Positions 29,135 through 37,940 of a stretch of DNA of 64,000 nt are shown one piece after another. This DNA comes from Desulfocicer vacuolatum DSM 3385 (GTDB taxonomy: Bacteria; Desulfobacterota; Desulfobacteria; Desulfobacterales; Desulfobacteraceae): assembly GCF_900176365.1 (NCBI RefSeq), contig NZ_FWXY01000008.1:62001-126000 (forward strand), read 5' to 3'. The position numbers and the translations under genes were made by a program. The notes beneath the pieces are model-generated. The model ran no database searches, was not told the origin of the DNA, and saw nothing but the letters and a program-made list of their open reading frames with translations. Position 1 is the first letter of the stretch; the number at the start of each line of letters is the position of its first letter.

Positions 29135-29728
29135 TTATTCCTGATTCTTCAAAATATATAAATCACTTTTTTTCCAATCCTGGGCCTCTTGTTGAAAGGA
29201 TTTCAAAAAGCAACGACCGGCCTTGTTTTTTGCATCATAGATGCCGTGTCTTAAAAATGTCAAAGGCACCCCTCCCTTCAATCCCACAGTGATATCGAAC
29301 ATGCTGAAATCCTGAATCAATCCCCGAATGATATCTCCCTCCAGCAGGGTAAAGAAAACCACCTCACGTTCTTTCATCAAGGGATAAAGAGTTTTATTTT
29401 TTATAAAATACCGCTCCCGGAAATTTTCCGTTGGCTCAAGATTGAGTTTTTTAACTTTTTTATCAATTTTTTTGATGAGCTTTGTAATTATTTCATTTTG
29501 CTCCACCGGATATAAAAATTTTACAAAAAGTTTTTTTATGGTGAACTCACCGGTTTCTTTGCAGTCAATGGTCACCTCATACACATCATTTCCAACAATG
29601 CGGCCTGTAACAGGCGATTTCCCGTACAGATGAATGCACCAGTCCGCCTCCGATGACATGGCTGTTTTAAATATTGAATTGTTTTGATTTTCCCGTCTGT
29701 ATTCACTGAATCCTGAAAGATAATTCAT
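29135..29728 (-). CDS. Tandem Sm/Hfq-like protein
   Basis: 197 residues from an ATG at 29728 that has AAGGA nine bases upstream; the frame continues further up but without signals. The C-terminal half (about 106-168) reads like Hfq: KEREVVFFTLLEGDIIRGLI then QDFSMFDITVGLKGG then LTFLRHGIYDAKN, matching the Hfq order (helix, V-x-F-L-x-x-G-x-x-x-x-G-x-I, F-x-x-F-x-I-x-L, then Y-K-H-A-I). The N-terminal half (about 20-73: ADWCIHLYGKSPVTGRIVGN, YEVTIDC, FTIKKLFVKFLY) looks like a second, more diverged Sm fold, and a lysine-rich linker (KLIKKIDKKVKKLN) joins them. The inferred role is RNA binding; the evidence is motif reading only. Confidence 0.6.
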   Translation of the reverse strand: MNYLSGFSEYRRENQNNSIFKTAMSSEADWCIHLYGKSPVTGRIVGNDVYEVTIDCKETGEFTIKKLFVKFLYPVEQNEIITKLIKKIDKKVKKLNLEPTENFRERYFIKNKTLYPLMKEREVVFFTLLEGDIIRGLIQDFSMFDITVGLKGGVPLTFLRHGIYDAKNKAGRCFLKSFQQEAQDWKKSDLYILKNQE

Positions 29729-30062
29729 CTGTCTTTTTCCTTTATTATAGGATATCATGTCGGCCCGACGACACGACCATTTTCCCAGTCTCAACTCATT
29801 ACTGATCCAAGATCAAGAAATCATGTTTGTTTAATCTTGTCCATCGGTTAAATTGTCAAAACCGCATTTTTTAGAAATGAACCAGATGCTTTCTGCAATG
29901 TAGCCATTTGTTAAAAACAATATCCCAACAATAAGCATCCAACAATATCAATACTCTATATGCTATTATTGTACTGGTCAGTCGTAAGTTCTCCAGTTTG
30001 AAGCCACATAATGTGATTCCTTGAAATTGAACACATCCCATGTGGTATAAGAAATTAGAACT
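29729..30062. other. Intergenic sequence upstream of the Hfq-like gene
   Basis: AT-rich sequence between divergent genes; I see no gene. A TTTATTATAGGATATCATG tract on the plus strand lies just above the Hfq-like start. Promoters for both directions must lie here or in the next 400 bases, but none stands out. Confidence 0.35.
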
Positions 30063-30133
30063 GAAAAAAGCCTCGATAATGTCAATAACGAAAGTCTGAC
30101 CCCACCACGAAATGCGAACACCGAAAGTTGAGT
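30063..30133 (+). mobile_element. Truncated MITE family 1 (right-end fragment)
   Basis: About 71 bases matching the right half of the 186-bp element at 1175-1360, from GAAAAAAGCCTCGATAATG to the terminal CCGAAAGTTGAGT. The left half is absent and no target duplication can be seen, so this is a decayed or truncated insertion. Confidence 0.8.
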
Positions 30134-30460
30134 AATTCACATAATGCTTGATTTATTGCAAAATCCAAGTCTTTATAATCAAATTGTTTTTGCAATGAAA
30201 GTGATTATGTACTATTGATATTCATCAACAACTTCTTTATTCGTAATATCAACATGTTAGAATACATCAATTTCTTCAAGAAAGAATATCAAAAAACAGA
30301 TATGAAATCAAAAATTTACAATACTTCTTCTTTCAATTCCATGTGTGAAACCGGAGTCACTGTATGTTAAAAAATTAGACATCCAAATGCCGCTGTAGTA
30401 TTAAGTCCGCAGGTGCGACAAACGGCTGAAATTATTTATATTCAAGGGGGGGGGAAGATC
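30134..30460. other. Intergenic sequence before the large envelope-protein gene
   Basis: AT-rich, without a supported gene. It ends with a G-rich tract (nine G, then GAAGATC) that provides the ribosome-binding site of the next gene. No recognised promoter or riboswitch. Confidence 0.35.
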
Positions 30461-33400
30461 ATGATTTTTTGCGGTAAAAAAAACGGCCCGGCAAAGGGAC
30501 AAAGGATTGCAAATTTAATGGTGATCATGGGTATTGTCATCGGCCTGTTGCACCAGCCCTGCCGGGCAGAAATGAACCCATCTGATCTTCCCGGAGTGTT
30601 GCAACCCTGGGTACAATGGGTGCTCCACGGCAAAAAAAAAGAGATATCATGTACCCCCCGTTATAATGATGCCCGCCAACTGACATGCAGCTGGCCGGGC
30701 AGATTGAATATTACTCTTGGTGATAAAGGCGGAGAATTTAACCAGATCTGGGATATTCTCCACGATACCTGGATCTCCCTTCCCGGGCATGCCGGTCAGT
30801 GGCCGTTTAATGTGAAGGTGAATGACGCCCCTGCCTTATTAATGATGCATGACAATACCCCTGCCATCCATCTGCTCCCTGGACAGTATCACATCTCTGG
30901 ACAGTTTCAATGGCAGACACCACCTGAATACCTTAAGGTCCCCGAAAAAACAGGATTGTTATCTGTGTGGATAAAAAATCAGCCTGTTCCCTTTCCCCAT
31001 CTGGATAAAACTGGACGACTCTGGTTGAAAACCACCCAAAAGGTTAAAAAAGAAGAAGATCGCCTTAAGGTGGAGCGATTTCGAAAAATTGAAGATGATA
31101 TTCCCCCAATGATCACCCTGTACACCACCCTGGAAGTTGCAGGCAAGGCCCGGGAAATCACTCTGGGGCCTTTATACGATCCTGGCTTATTCATCCCCCT
31201 TTCCCTGGAAAGTGATCTTCCTTCCCGTCTCTCCCGGGATGGCACCCTTCGTATCCAGGTGAGACCCGGCAGATATGATTTCACTTTAAAGTTACGATAT
31301 ATGGGCGTTTTGTCACAGTTGACATTTAAAGGAGAGGAGCCCCGATTTCAGCCAACGTATGAAATATGGTCCATTGTGCGTCGACCTCAATTGCGCATCA
31401 TGGAAATTTCCGGAGTACCCCCGGTGGACCCCCGCCAGACATCCCTTCCCAAAAACTGGTATAATTATCCCGCATACCGCATAATGCCCCGGGAAACCAT
31501 GATTTTTAAAGAAATAAAGCGTGGAGATCCCATGCCGGCCCCGGACAGGCTCACGCTGGACAGAACTCTCTGGCTTCGATTTGACGGATCCGGGTATACT
31601 GTTAAGGATAAAATAACCGGCCGAAAAAACAGTGACTGGCGATTGGAAATGGATCTGAACATGGTTCCCGGCAAAGTCACGGTGGACGGCATGGAGCAGT
31701 TAATCACAAAAAAAGCAAATACTGACAAACCCGGCCTTGAATTAAGAAAAGGTATATTGGACCTGACAGCGGAAAGCACCTTTGACAAGGGTATTTACCA
31801 GCTCCCCGCCACTGGATGGGACCATGATTTCAACCAGGTGACAGGACGATTAAACCTGCCGCCGGGATGGCAGCTTCTCCATGCCGGAGGTATTGATAAA
31901 ATCCCCGGTACCTGGCTTCAGAAATGGACCTTACTCGATTTTTTTGTGGTGCTTATTTTTACCATTGCCACGGCAAAACTTTTTTCCATCCCCCTTTCCC
32001 TGGTGGGTTTTACCACACTGGTATTAATTTCCCATGACCCCCTTGCCCCCCGCTATGTGTGGCCGGTTCTTCTGGTGGGCATTGCCTTGTTAAGGCATCT
32101 GCCTCCGGGGAAATTTAAAAAAACAATTAAATTTTGCCATGGCATGGTTGTGCTGAGTCTTTTATTCACAGCCGTTCCCTATGCCGTGCACACCCTTCGG
32201 GTGGGTATTTATCCCCAGCTGGAAAAACCATGGATTTCCATGAACACGGATCAAGCGCCTTACCCATCGGCCCGGCATACTCAAAATGACGGATTCCAGG
32301 AATCCATGTCAGCCCAGGACAGCGAACCCTACCGCGTGGGAAGTCTTAAAAAGGCCCGGAAGATGGCAGCACCCTTATTGTCCCGGGAAAGAGCACCTGC
32401 TTTACCGGCTCCCCATTCCATGAAAATGCCGGTGGAACCCGATGCCATGACCCAGACCGGGCCCGGCCTTCCCCGGTGGCAAGCCTTTACCACTGTGCCA
32501 TTCAGCTGGTCCGGCCCGGTGGCACCCGGAGAGTCAATCTCCTTTACCCTCATTGGCCCTGGTATGAATCGCTTTCTTGCCTTTTTACGGGTGGGACTCA
32601 TGGTGGTTCTGGCTACAGGGCTTCTGGGAATCACCTGGAACAGAGAAAAAAAATTTTTCCAATATGGTACCACAGCGCTGTTTTGGCTTATTATGATCCA
32701 TTTCATGGGAAATCCAATCCCCGGTCATGCCACCGAGATTCCCTCTTCTGAAATGCTGCAAACCCTTCAAAACAGACTTCTTGAACAAAAGGACTGTTTT
32801 CCCCATTGTGCAGACATGGGGCGTGCCGATATTCGTATAGATTCCCAGGAGCTTTTTGTAAAACTTTCCATAAATGCCCAGCTGGATACCATGGTGCCAC
32901 TACCCGGCCATGCCCGGCACTGGTTGCCGGGTAAGGTTTTACTGGATGGGTTTGAATCCCAGGCTATTTTCCGGGAAAATGAAATTTTGTGGATGATGAT
33001 CCCAAAAGGTTCCCATGAAGTTATTCTCCAGGGAAAGCTGCAAAAAAGGAACACCTTTCAACTCTTTTTCTCCCTTAACCCCCATACTGCTTTGGTGACG
33101 GCCCGGGGATGGACAGTGCAGGGGTATAACCCGGACAGCACCCTGGAGGAATCGCTTCACTTCACCCGCATCTCAACGGAAAAAGAACCCCGGGGGGAAA
33201 TGCTGGAAACCGGTGTGTTGCCTGCCTTTGCCCGGGTGGAACGCCACATTGTGCTGGGAAAGGAGTGGCGGGTGAAAACCACAGTGCATAGAGTGACACC
33301 GGCTGACAGTGCCATGGCATTGCATCTTCCTTTGCTGCCCGGTGAATCTGTGATCACCCGGGGGGTGAATGTTAAAGAGAATAAGGTCCAAGTGAATATG

Positions 33401-34624
33401 AAAGCAGATCGGACCTTGTTTAAATGGGACTCTTTTCTGGAGCCTGTTGATACCCTGGAGCTTTTCCATGAACAAACCCGGAATTGGACAGAGGTGTGGA
33501 CATTGGATGTGGCCCCACGATTCCATGTGGAAACCCACGGCATACCCGTAATTTTACACCAGGTTTCCCGGCGATGGATGCCCACGTGGCACCCATGGCC
33601 CGGAGAAAAAGTTACCCTTACCATATCACGGCCCACAGCCATCAAGGGCAATACCTTAACCCTGGAAAAAAGTCATCTGGTGCTCAGGCCCGGTCAACGT
33701 AGCACCCAGGCTCGGCTTTCCCTTGAAATGAAAAGCACCCAGGGGGGACAGCACACCATTCAACTGCCGGAAAATGCCCGTTTGGAGGAGATCCGCATTG
33801 ACGGCAAGGTTCAGTTGATTCGCCAGGAGGGACGCTCTGTTCCCCTGCCGGTGTCGCCGGGAACCCACACGGCAATGTTAAAATGGCGGGAGCCCCGGGG
33901 CATGGAAATATTTTATCCCACCTCCCATGTGAACCTTGGGCATGCCAGTGTCAATGCCGGTGTGGATTTGCATCTTCCCGGAAATCGTTGGCCTTTATTT
34001 ATGGGAGGAGAACACCTCACCGGTCCGGCAGTGCTCTTCTGGTCCGTGCTTTTTGTGGTGGTGATCATCAGTGCCGGAATGGCTTTTTCCGGTGCGACGC
34101 CCCTGGGATTCTATTCTCTTTTTCTGCTGGGGCTTGGCATGTCCATGAGCAGCCTTGAAGCGTGTTTTTTTGTGGGTGCATGGCTTGTGGCCATGAAACG
34201 ACGGCAACAATCCATGGCAACGCCTGCCACAGAAACAGCAAAGCAAAAACAGTTCAACTTGATTCAACTGGGGCTTGTGGCCTTAACCGTTGTTGCCGCA
34301 GGATCACTTTTGTTTGCTGTATCCCAGGGACTTTTAGGTCACCCGGACATGAATATCACGGGGAACGGCTCAAGTGCCGGGGTGCTTCGATGGTACCATG
34401 ATGTCAGTGCAAACACCTTGCCTGTGGCCTGGGTTATCTCTATCCCCATGCTTTACTATCGTCTGGCCATGCTGGCCTGGGCCCTGTGGATTTCATTTGG
34501 ACTTATCGGTGTGGTTAAATGGGCATGGCAAGCCTTTACAATCCCTGTTCTCTGGTATGATGTGCCCAGAAAACCGTTTCGATTGAAAAAAAACAAACCC
34601 GACAAAAATGAAAAAGAGAAGTGA
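30461..34624 (+). CDS. Very large exported/membrane protein, unrecognised
   Basis: 1387 residues from the ATG at 30461 (preceded by a GGGGGAAGATC ribosome-binding site; the frame is open from 30413). A signal peptide or first membrane segment (ANLMVIMGIVIGLLHQPC) ends in RAEM. Then come about 470 residues of beta-rich, proline- and tryptophan-rich periplasmic-type sequence, a hydrophobic cluster at about 490-585 (three to four membrane spans), two more spans at about 703-750, a second large extracytoplasmic region with a paired cysteine motif KDCFPHCADMGRADI near 785, and at least four spans in the last 220 residues before a lysine-rich tail. I do not recognise the family. The repeated order domain-membrane-domain-membrane suggests an envelope assembly or secretion role, but that is a guess. 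It is monocistronic as far as can be seen. Confidence 0.75.
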   Translation: MIFCGKKNGPAKGQRIANLMVIMGIVIGLLHQPCRAEMNPSDLPGVLQPWVQWVLHGKKKEISCTPRYNDARQLTCSWPGRLNITLGDKGGEFNQIWDILHDTWISLPGHAGQWPFNVKVNDAPALLMMHDNTPAIHLLPGQYHISGQFQWQTPPEYLKVPEKTGLLSVWIKNQPVPFPHLDKTGRLWLKTTQKVKKEEDRLKVERFRKIEDDIPPMITLYTTLEVAGKAREITLGPLYDPGLFIPLSLESDLPSRLSRDGTLRIQVRPGRYDFTLKLRYMGVLSQLTFKGEEPRFQPTYEIWSIVRRPQLRIMEISGVPPVDPRQTSLPKNWYNYPAYRIMPRETMIFKEIKRGDPMPAPDRLTLDRTLWLRFDGSGYTVKDKITGRKNSDWRLEMDLNMVPGKVTVDGMEQLITKKANTDKPGLELRKGILDLTAESTFDKGIYQLPATGWDHDFNQVTGRLNLPPGWQLLHAGGIDKIPGTWLQKWTLLDFFVVLIFTIATAKLFSIPLSLVGFTTLVLISHDPLAPRYVWPVLLVGIALLRHLPPGKFKKTIKFCHGMVVLSLLFTAVPYAVHTLRVGIYPQLEKPWISMNTDQAPYPSARHTQNDGFQESMSAQDSEPYRVGSLKKARKMAAPLLSRERAPALPAPHSMKMPVEPDAMTQTGPGLPRWQAFTTVPFSWSGPVAPGESISFTLIGPGMNRFLAFLRVGLMVVLATGLLGITWNREKKFFQYGTTALFWLIMIHFMGNPIPGHATEIPSSEMLQTLQNRLLEQKDCFPHCADMGRADIRIDSQELFVKLSINAQLDTMVPLPGHARHWLPGKVLLDGFESQAIFRENEILWMMIPKGSHEVILQGKLQKRNTFQLFFSLNPHTALVTARGWTVQGYNPDSTLEESLHFTRISTEKEPRGEMLETGVLPAFARVERHIVLGKEWRVKTTVHRVTPADSAMALHLPLLPGESVITRGVNVKENKVQVNMKADRTLFKWDSFLEPVDTLELFHEQTRNWTEVWTLDVAPRFHVETHGIPVILHQVSRRWMPTWHPWPGEKVTLTISRPTAIKGNTLTLEKSHLVLRPGQRSTQARLSLEMKSTQGGQHTIQLPENARLEEIRIDGKVQLIRQEGRSVPLPVSPGTHTAMLKWREPRGMEIFYPTSHVNLGHASVNAGVDLHLPGNRWPLFMGGEHLTGPAVLFWSVLFVVVIISAGMAFSGATPLGFYSLFLLGLGMSMSSLEACFFVGAWLVAMKRRQQSMATPATETAKQKQFNLIQLGLVALTVVAAGSLLFAVSQGLLGHPDMNITGNGSSAGVLRWYHDVSANTLPVAWVISIPMLYYRLAMLAWALWISFGLIGVVKWAWQAFTIPVLWYDVPRKPFRLKKNKPDKNEKEK

Positions 34625-34717
34625 ATTAATTTTTAAACTTCACAGGCGCATAACGCTTTTGAAGACAGCCTGATGGCTTGAGAGATATTTTTAAAAAGCA
34701 AGGATCCAGAGTAAATT

Positions 34718-35800
34718 ATGCATACCGAAAAAATTGATACCATCATCATTGGAGGGGGACTCAGCGGAATTTATGCTGCCTTTTTGTTGGCTGAAAAACA
34801 AAAATCAGTGGTGTTGCTTGAGGCTCGATCCCGTGTGGGGGGAAGAATTTTAAGTCCTGAGCATCAAGGCTTTTTTGCAGACCTGGGACCATCCTGGTAT
34901 TGGCCCATGATTAACCCCAAAGTAAATGCGCTGGTAAAAACACTGGGCCTGAAAGGGTATCCCCAGTTTGAAACGGGTCTGGCCCGATTCCAGGCCAGGG
35001 ATGGCCATGCGGAAACCATTGCAGGATACCCCATGGAACCTCCGGGATGGCGTCTTAACGGTGGTATGATTTCTCTTATCAAGGGACTTTGTTGCAAAAT
35101 TCCTGAAAATGTCATTCGCCTCAACCATCCAGTATGCGAAATTCATCGTCAGGACAATGGAATTGGCGTTGTTGTGGGACGTCATGATCACAAGCCCCAA
35201 TGCTTGCTCAATGCCTCCAGCCTCATTCTTGCCTTACCCCCCCGGCTTGCTGCCGGATCCATTTTATTTACCCCGGATTTATCTTATGATCTTACCCAGG
35301 CCATGTTGAAAACAAGCACCTGGATGGCGGGACATGCAAAATTTTTTGCCCTGTATGATAAGGCAGATTGGCGAAAGATGGGCCTTTCCGGCCAGGGCTT
35401 CAGTCTGTGTGGTCCCCTGGGGGAAATTCATGATGGGTCCAGTGAAACAAGCGTTCCCACTGGTTTGACTGGGTTTATAAGTATTCCTGCATTGCGTCGT
35501 AAAAATGGCGATGGCATGGAACAGGCTATTATCACCCAGCTTAGCCGCCTTTATGGCCATGGGGCTGGACATCCCATGAACCTGTACTATCAGGACTGGG
35601 CAAAAGAAGAGTTTACCGCCACGGAATATGACCAGCGGGCGGTGCACAATCACCCTGAATATGAGCCCCCGGGCGGAAAAACAAGCATCTGGGATGACAC
35701 CTTTCATTTTGCCGGGACAGAAACCGCTGACCATTTAGGTGGCTACCTTGAGGGTGCATTGTCCAGCGCTGAACGGGCTGTTTCAGCCATCGTTTCATGA
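34718..35800 (+). CDS. FAD-dependent amine oxidase family protein
   Basis: 360-residue flavoprotein of the monoamine-oxidase/phytoene-desaturase superfamily. The Rossmann motif TIIIGGGLSGIYAAFLLAE is followed by the second FAD motif LLEARSRVGGRI, and the C-terminal FAD-contacting block FHFAGTETADHLGGYLEGALSSAERAV is complete. The family oxidises amines, or sometimes polyenes or protoporphyrinogen; the substrate here is not evident. At 360 residues it is shorter than typical monoamine oxidases (about 450), with the loss mainly in the substrate domain. It follows the large membrane protein after a gap of 93 bases and may be cotranscribed with it. Confidence 0.85.
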   Translation: MHTEKIDTIIIGGGLSGIYAAFLLAEKQKSVVLLEARSRVGGRILSPEHQGFFADLGPSWYWPMINPKVNALVKTLGLKGYPQFETGLARFQARDGHAETIAGYPMEPPGWRLNGGMISLIKGLCCKIPENVIRLNHPVCEIHRQDNGIGVVVGRHDHKPQCLLNASSLILALPPRLAAGSILFTPDLSYDLTQAMLKTSTWMAGHAKFFALYDKADWRKMGLSGQGFSLCGPLGEIHDGSSETSVPTGLTGFISIPALRRKNGDGMEQAIITQLSRLYGHGAGHPMNLYYQDWAKEEFTATEYDQRAVHNHPEYEPPGGKTSIWDDTFHFAGTETADHLGGYLEGALSSAERAVSAIVS

Positions 35801-35814
35801 ATTTGACCCAAAAA

Positions 35815-35890
35815 AATGAAGGGATAATATTACCATTATAAGAGAATAATAGAGTAGAAATTGTAAAAGAGAAAACAATTCCCCCCCAAA
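35815..35890 (-). pseudogene. Decayed copy of the small membrane gene at 43836-44060
   Basis: Read on the minus strand this stretch gives GIVFSFTISTLLFSYNGNII, which matches IGFSFTTSIIICIMMVIF of the small membrane protein at 43836-44060; about three quarters of some 65 bases are identical, including TTTACAA.TTCTA and GGTAATATTATCCC-type matches. No start codon or upstream half remains. It lies after the dctM stop codon next to a family-3 repeat fragment. Confidence 0.5.
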
Positions 35891-35892
35891 AA

Positions 35893-35940
35893 TGCCATGG
35901 GCGGCCCAAGATTAAATTTGAGGTCCACCCATGACAGTTA
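35893..35940. repeat. Family-3 repeat fragment
   Basis: TGCCATGGGCGGCCC and GGTCCACCCATGACAG form the two arms of a diverged copy of the family-3 hairpin (compare TGCCACGGGCAGA/TCTGCCCGTGGCA elsewhere). It lies just downstream of dctM. Confidence 0.5.
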
Positions 35941-35950
35941 TAATGGCATA

Positions 35951-37258
35951 TCAAAAAAGAAGATTGGGAAGCCACATGACTATCTCTGGATAAAGCAAAA
36001 TAAAGATAACCACAGCCAGCTGTATCAAAACAAATGGAAGTATCGAACGGTAAATATCTCCCATGGAAACCTCTGGAGGAGCAACGCCCTTCATATAAAA
36101 TAGGGTAAATCCAAAGGGTGGGGTGAGATAATCCATCTGTACCTGGGTCATGAATAAAACACCGAACCACACCGGATCATATCCCAATTCAACAATAATG
36201 GGTAAAAACACGGGGACCGTTATCATCACCTGGGTGATTTCGTCCAGAAAAAAACCAAGTACTATGAGCACCACAAGAATAAAACCAAAAATCAAAGCCG
36301 GATTTTTAAAACCAAATAAAAGTTCTGAGATGAGATCCTGGCCCCCGGTGCGAAAAAAAATACTGGTGAAGCAGGCCGCTCCAAAAAGGATCCACATAAT
36401 CATACCGGTGATCCCCATGGATCGAACCGCAGCCTCGCTGAGCATGGCCCAGTTAAGTCGACGGTTGATAAGAGCGCTGATCAAAGCACCGGCAACACCA
36501 ACAGCCGCCGCTTCCGTGGGAGAGGCAACCCCGGCAAAAATGGTTCCAAGAACCGCACCCACCACGCCAATGGGAAGAATCAAGCCCTTGGCAAGGACAA
36601 TTAACTCCTTAAAAGAAACCCTCTCTTCTTTGGGTAGGGCCGGGGCATACTCGGGTTGTAAAAAGCTTCGTATGGCAATGTAGGCTAAAAATGAAAACAC
36701 AAGAAGACAACCAGGAACAACACCGCCAGCAAAAAGTTTACCAATGGATACTCTGGCCACCATGCCATAAACGATGAGGGAAATACTGGGGGGGATGAGA
36801 AGCCCCAGGGCTCCGCCAGCCAGGATGGGCCCAATGGCGATACTTTTATGGTAACCCTGTTTGAGCATAATGGGTAACGCAATGATACCCATGGTGACCA
36901 CAGCCGTGGTACTGACACCTGACATGGCGGCAATAATAGCACAAATCAATACTGTACCCATGGATAATCCACCACGCACCGGTCCCAGAGCCTGGTACAT
37001 GAAGGCGTAAAGATCTTCTGCCACACCGGATTTTTCCAGCAGACAGGCCATGAGAATGAAAAGGGGCATGGCAATGAGAACCATGCTGGACATCATCCCG
37101 AAAACATTGGTGGCAATAAAGGGAAGTGTCTGTGATCCGAAAAAGAAAAATGCAGTGACAATGGCGCTGCTGGACAGGGTAAAGGCCATGGGAAATCCAG
37201 TAATTAACCCAAAGAGCAAGCCGCCCACAAGTGTCAAAACAGGTAGTAATTCCGTCAT
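35951..37258 (-). CDS. dctM: TRAP transporter large permease (DctM)
   Basis: Large membrane subunit of a sodium-driven TRAP uptake system for carboxylates or related acids. 435 residues with about twelve hydrophobic segments, matching the family. Landmarks: GLITGFPMAFTLSSSAIVTAFFFFGSQ, MIALPIMLKQGYHKSIAIGPILAGGALGLLIPPSI, GVASPTEAAAVGVAGALI (DctM signature), and GFFLDEITQVMITVPVFLPI. The ATG overlaps the dctQ stop codon (ATGA), so the permease genes are coupled. Confidence 0.95.
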   Translation of the reverse strand: MTELLPVLTLVGGLLFGLITGFPMAFTLSSSAIVTAFFFFGSQTLPFIATNVFGMMSSMVLIAMPLFILMACLLEKSGVAEDLYAFMYQALGPVRGGLSMGTVLICAIIAAMSGVSTTAVVTMGIIALPIMLKQGYHKSIAIGPILAGGALGLLIPPSISLIVYGMVARVSIGKLFAGGVVPGCLLVFSFLAYIAIRSFLQPEYAPALPKEERVSFKELIVLAKGLILPIGVVGAVLGTIFAGVASPTEAAAVGVAGALISALINRRLNWAMLSEAAVRSMGITGMIMWILFGAACFTSIFFRTGGQDLISELLFGFKNPALIFGFILVVLIVLGFFLDEITQVMITVPVFLPIIVELGYDPVWFGVLFMTQVQMDYLTPPFGFTLFYMKGVAPPEVSMGDIYRSILPFVLIQLAVVIFILLYPEIVMWLPNLLF

Positions 37259-37761
37259 GATAATTCCTTCCCGGTAAAAGCAAGATTAAGAGTTCGAATA
37301 TATTGGGCAAGACCCTGGAGAAGCATCAAAAACGCTGCCAATGGGATGGTCAGCTTCACCGGCCATAAAGGAGAGGCCCACGGTGAAGGTGAAACAGCTT
37401 GTTTTAACTCAAAGGCACGCATTCCGATGTGCAATCCATGCCAGAATAGTAAACCAATAAACATGAAAAAAAGAGGATAAGTAAAACAATCAATGATGGC
37501 TCGTCCCCGCTTTGAAAACAAATTGTAAACAATATCTATTTTAACATGCTCATCATGCAAGAGCACATAGGGTCCGGCAAGGACAGCATAGGCACCAAAA
37601 ACATGCAATGCCAGCTCGTGGCACCAGATGGTTGGAGCGTTGAATGCAAATCTCAATATCACATCATAGAGCAGGAAAAAGGCAAGCAGGAAGACAAAAG
37701 AGCTGATCAACCTTCCACTCCACTCGCTGATTGAATCTATAATGGCCAAGACACGTCTCAT
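37255..37761 (-). CDS. dctQ: TRAP transporter small permease (DctQ)
   Basis: 168-residue four-helix membrane subunit. Hydrophobic segments include LISSFVFLLAFFLLYDVILRF, VFGAYAVLAGPYVLL and PLFFMFIGLLFWHGLHI; the order and the HDEHVKIDIVYNLFSKRGRAIID loop are typical of DctQ. AAAGGG lies before the ATG. It lies between dctP and dctM and overlaps dctM by four bases. Confidence 0.92.
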   Translation of the reverse strand: MRRVLAIIDSISEWSGRLISSFVFLLAFFLLYDVILRFAFNAPTIWCHELALHVFGAYAVLAGPYVLLHDEHVKIDIVYNLFSKRGRAIIDCFTYPLFFMFIGLLFWHGLHIGMRAFELKQAVSPSPWASPLWPVKLTIPLAAFLMLLQGLAQYIRTLNLAFTGKELS

Positions 37762-37803
37762 TGTATTTCCCTTTTCAATATTTCTGAATTTAATTACTTG
37801 AAA

Positions 37804-37833
37804 AGAAACCGTCCAGGGATATGGACGGTTTCT
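37804..37833 (-). terminator. Intercistronic hairpin between dctP and dctQ
   Basis: AGAAACCGTCC and GGACGGTTTCT form a perfect stem around a short loop (about 8 bases), between the dctP stop (37941) and the dctQ start (37761). On the minus strand the tail is only weakly T-rich, so partial termination or 3'-end stabilisation of the dctP message is more likely than full termination. Such hairpins often raise binding protein over permease. Confidence 0.6.
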
Positions 37834-37837
37834 CTAT

Positions 37838-37927
37838 TTTTATAAGCAACTCTTCGTAAAACTGAGTGGAGTTCCTATGGTTGCTGTGGCGAACCAGAAT
37901 TAAAACACAGTCCGCCCGTGGCAATTA
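37838..37927. repeat. Family-3 repeat fragment inside the TRAP operon
   Basis: GCTGTGGCGAACCAGAATTAAAACACAGTCCGCCCGTGGCAATTA resembles TGTGGGTGGAACCGG...CGGTCCGCCCGTGGCGGTTTA at 39225-39314. It lies between dctP and dctQ, 14 bases from the dctP stop. Confidence 0.5.
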
Positions 37928-37940
37928 CGCAGGGAAAGAA

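Noticed and set aside
34718-35800. Phytoene desaturase or protoporphyrinogen oxidase assignment
   Set aside because: FAD motifs are shared by all these families; no neighbouring carotenoid or heme genes support a narrower name.
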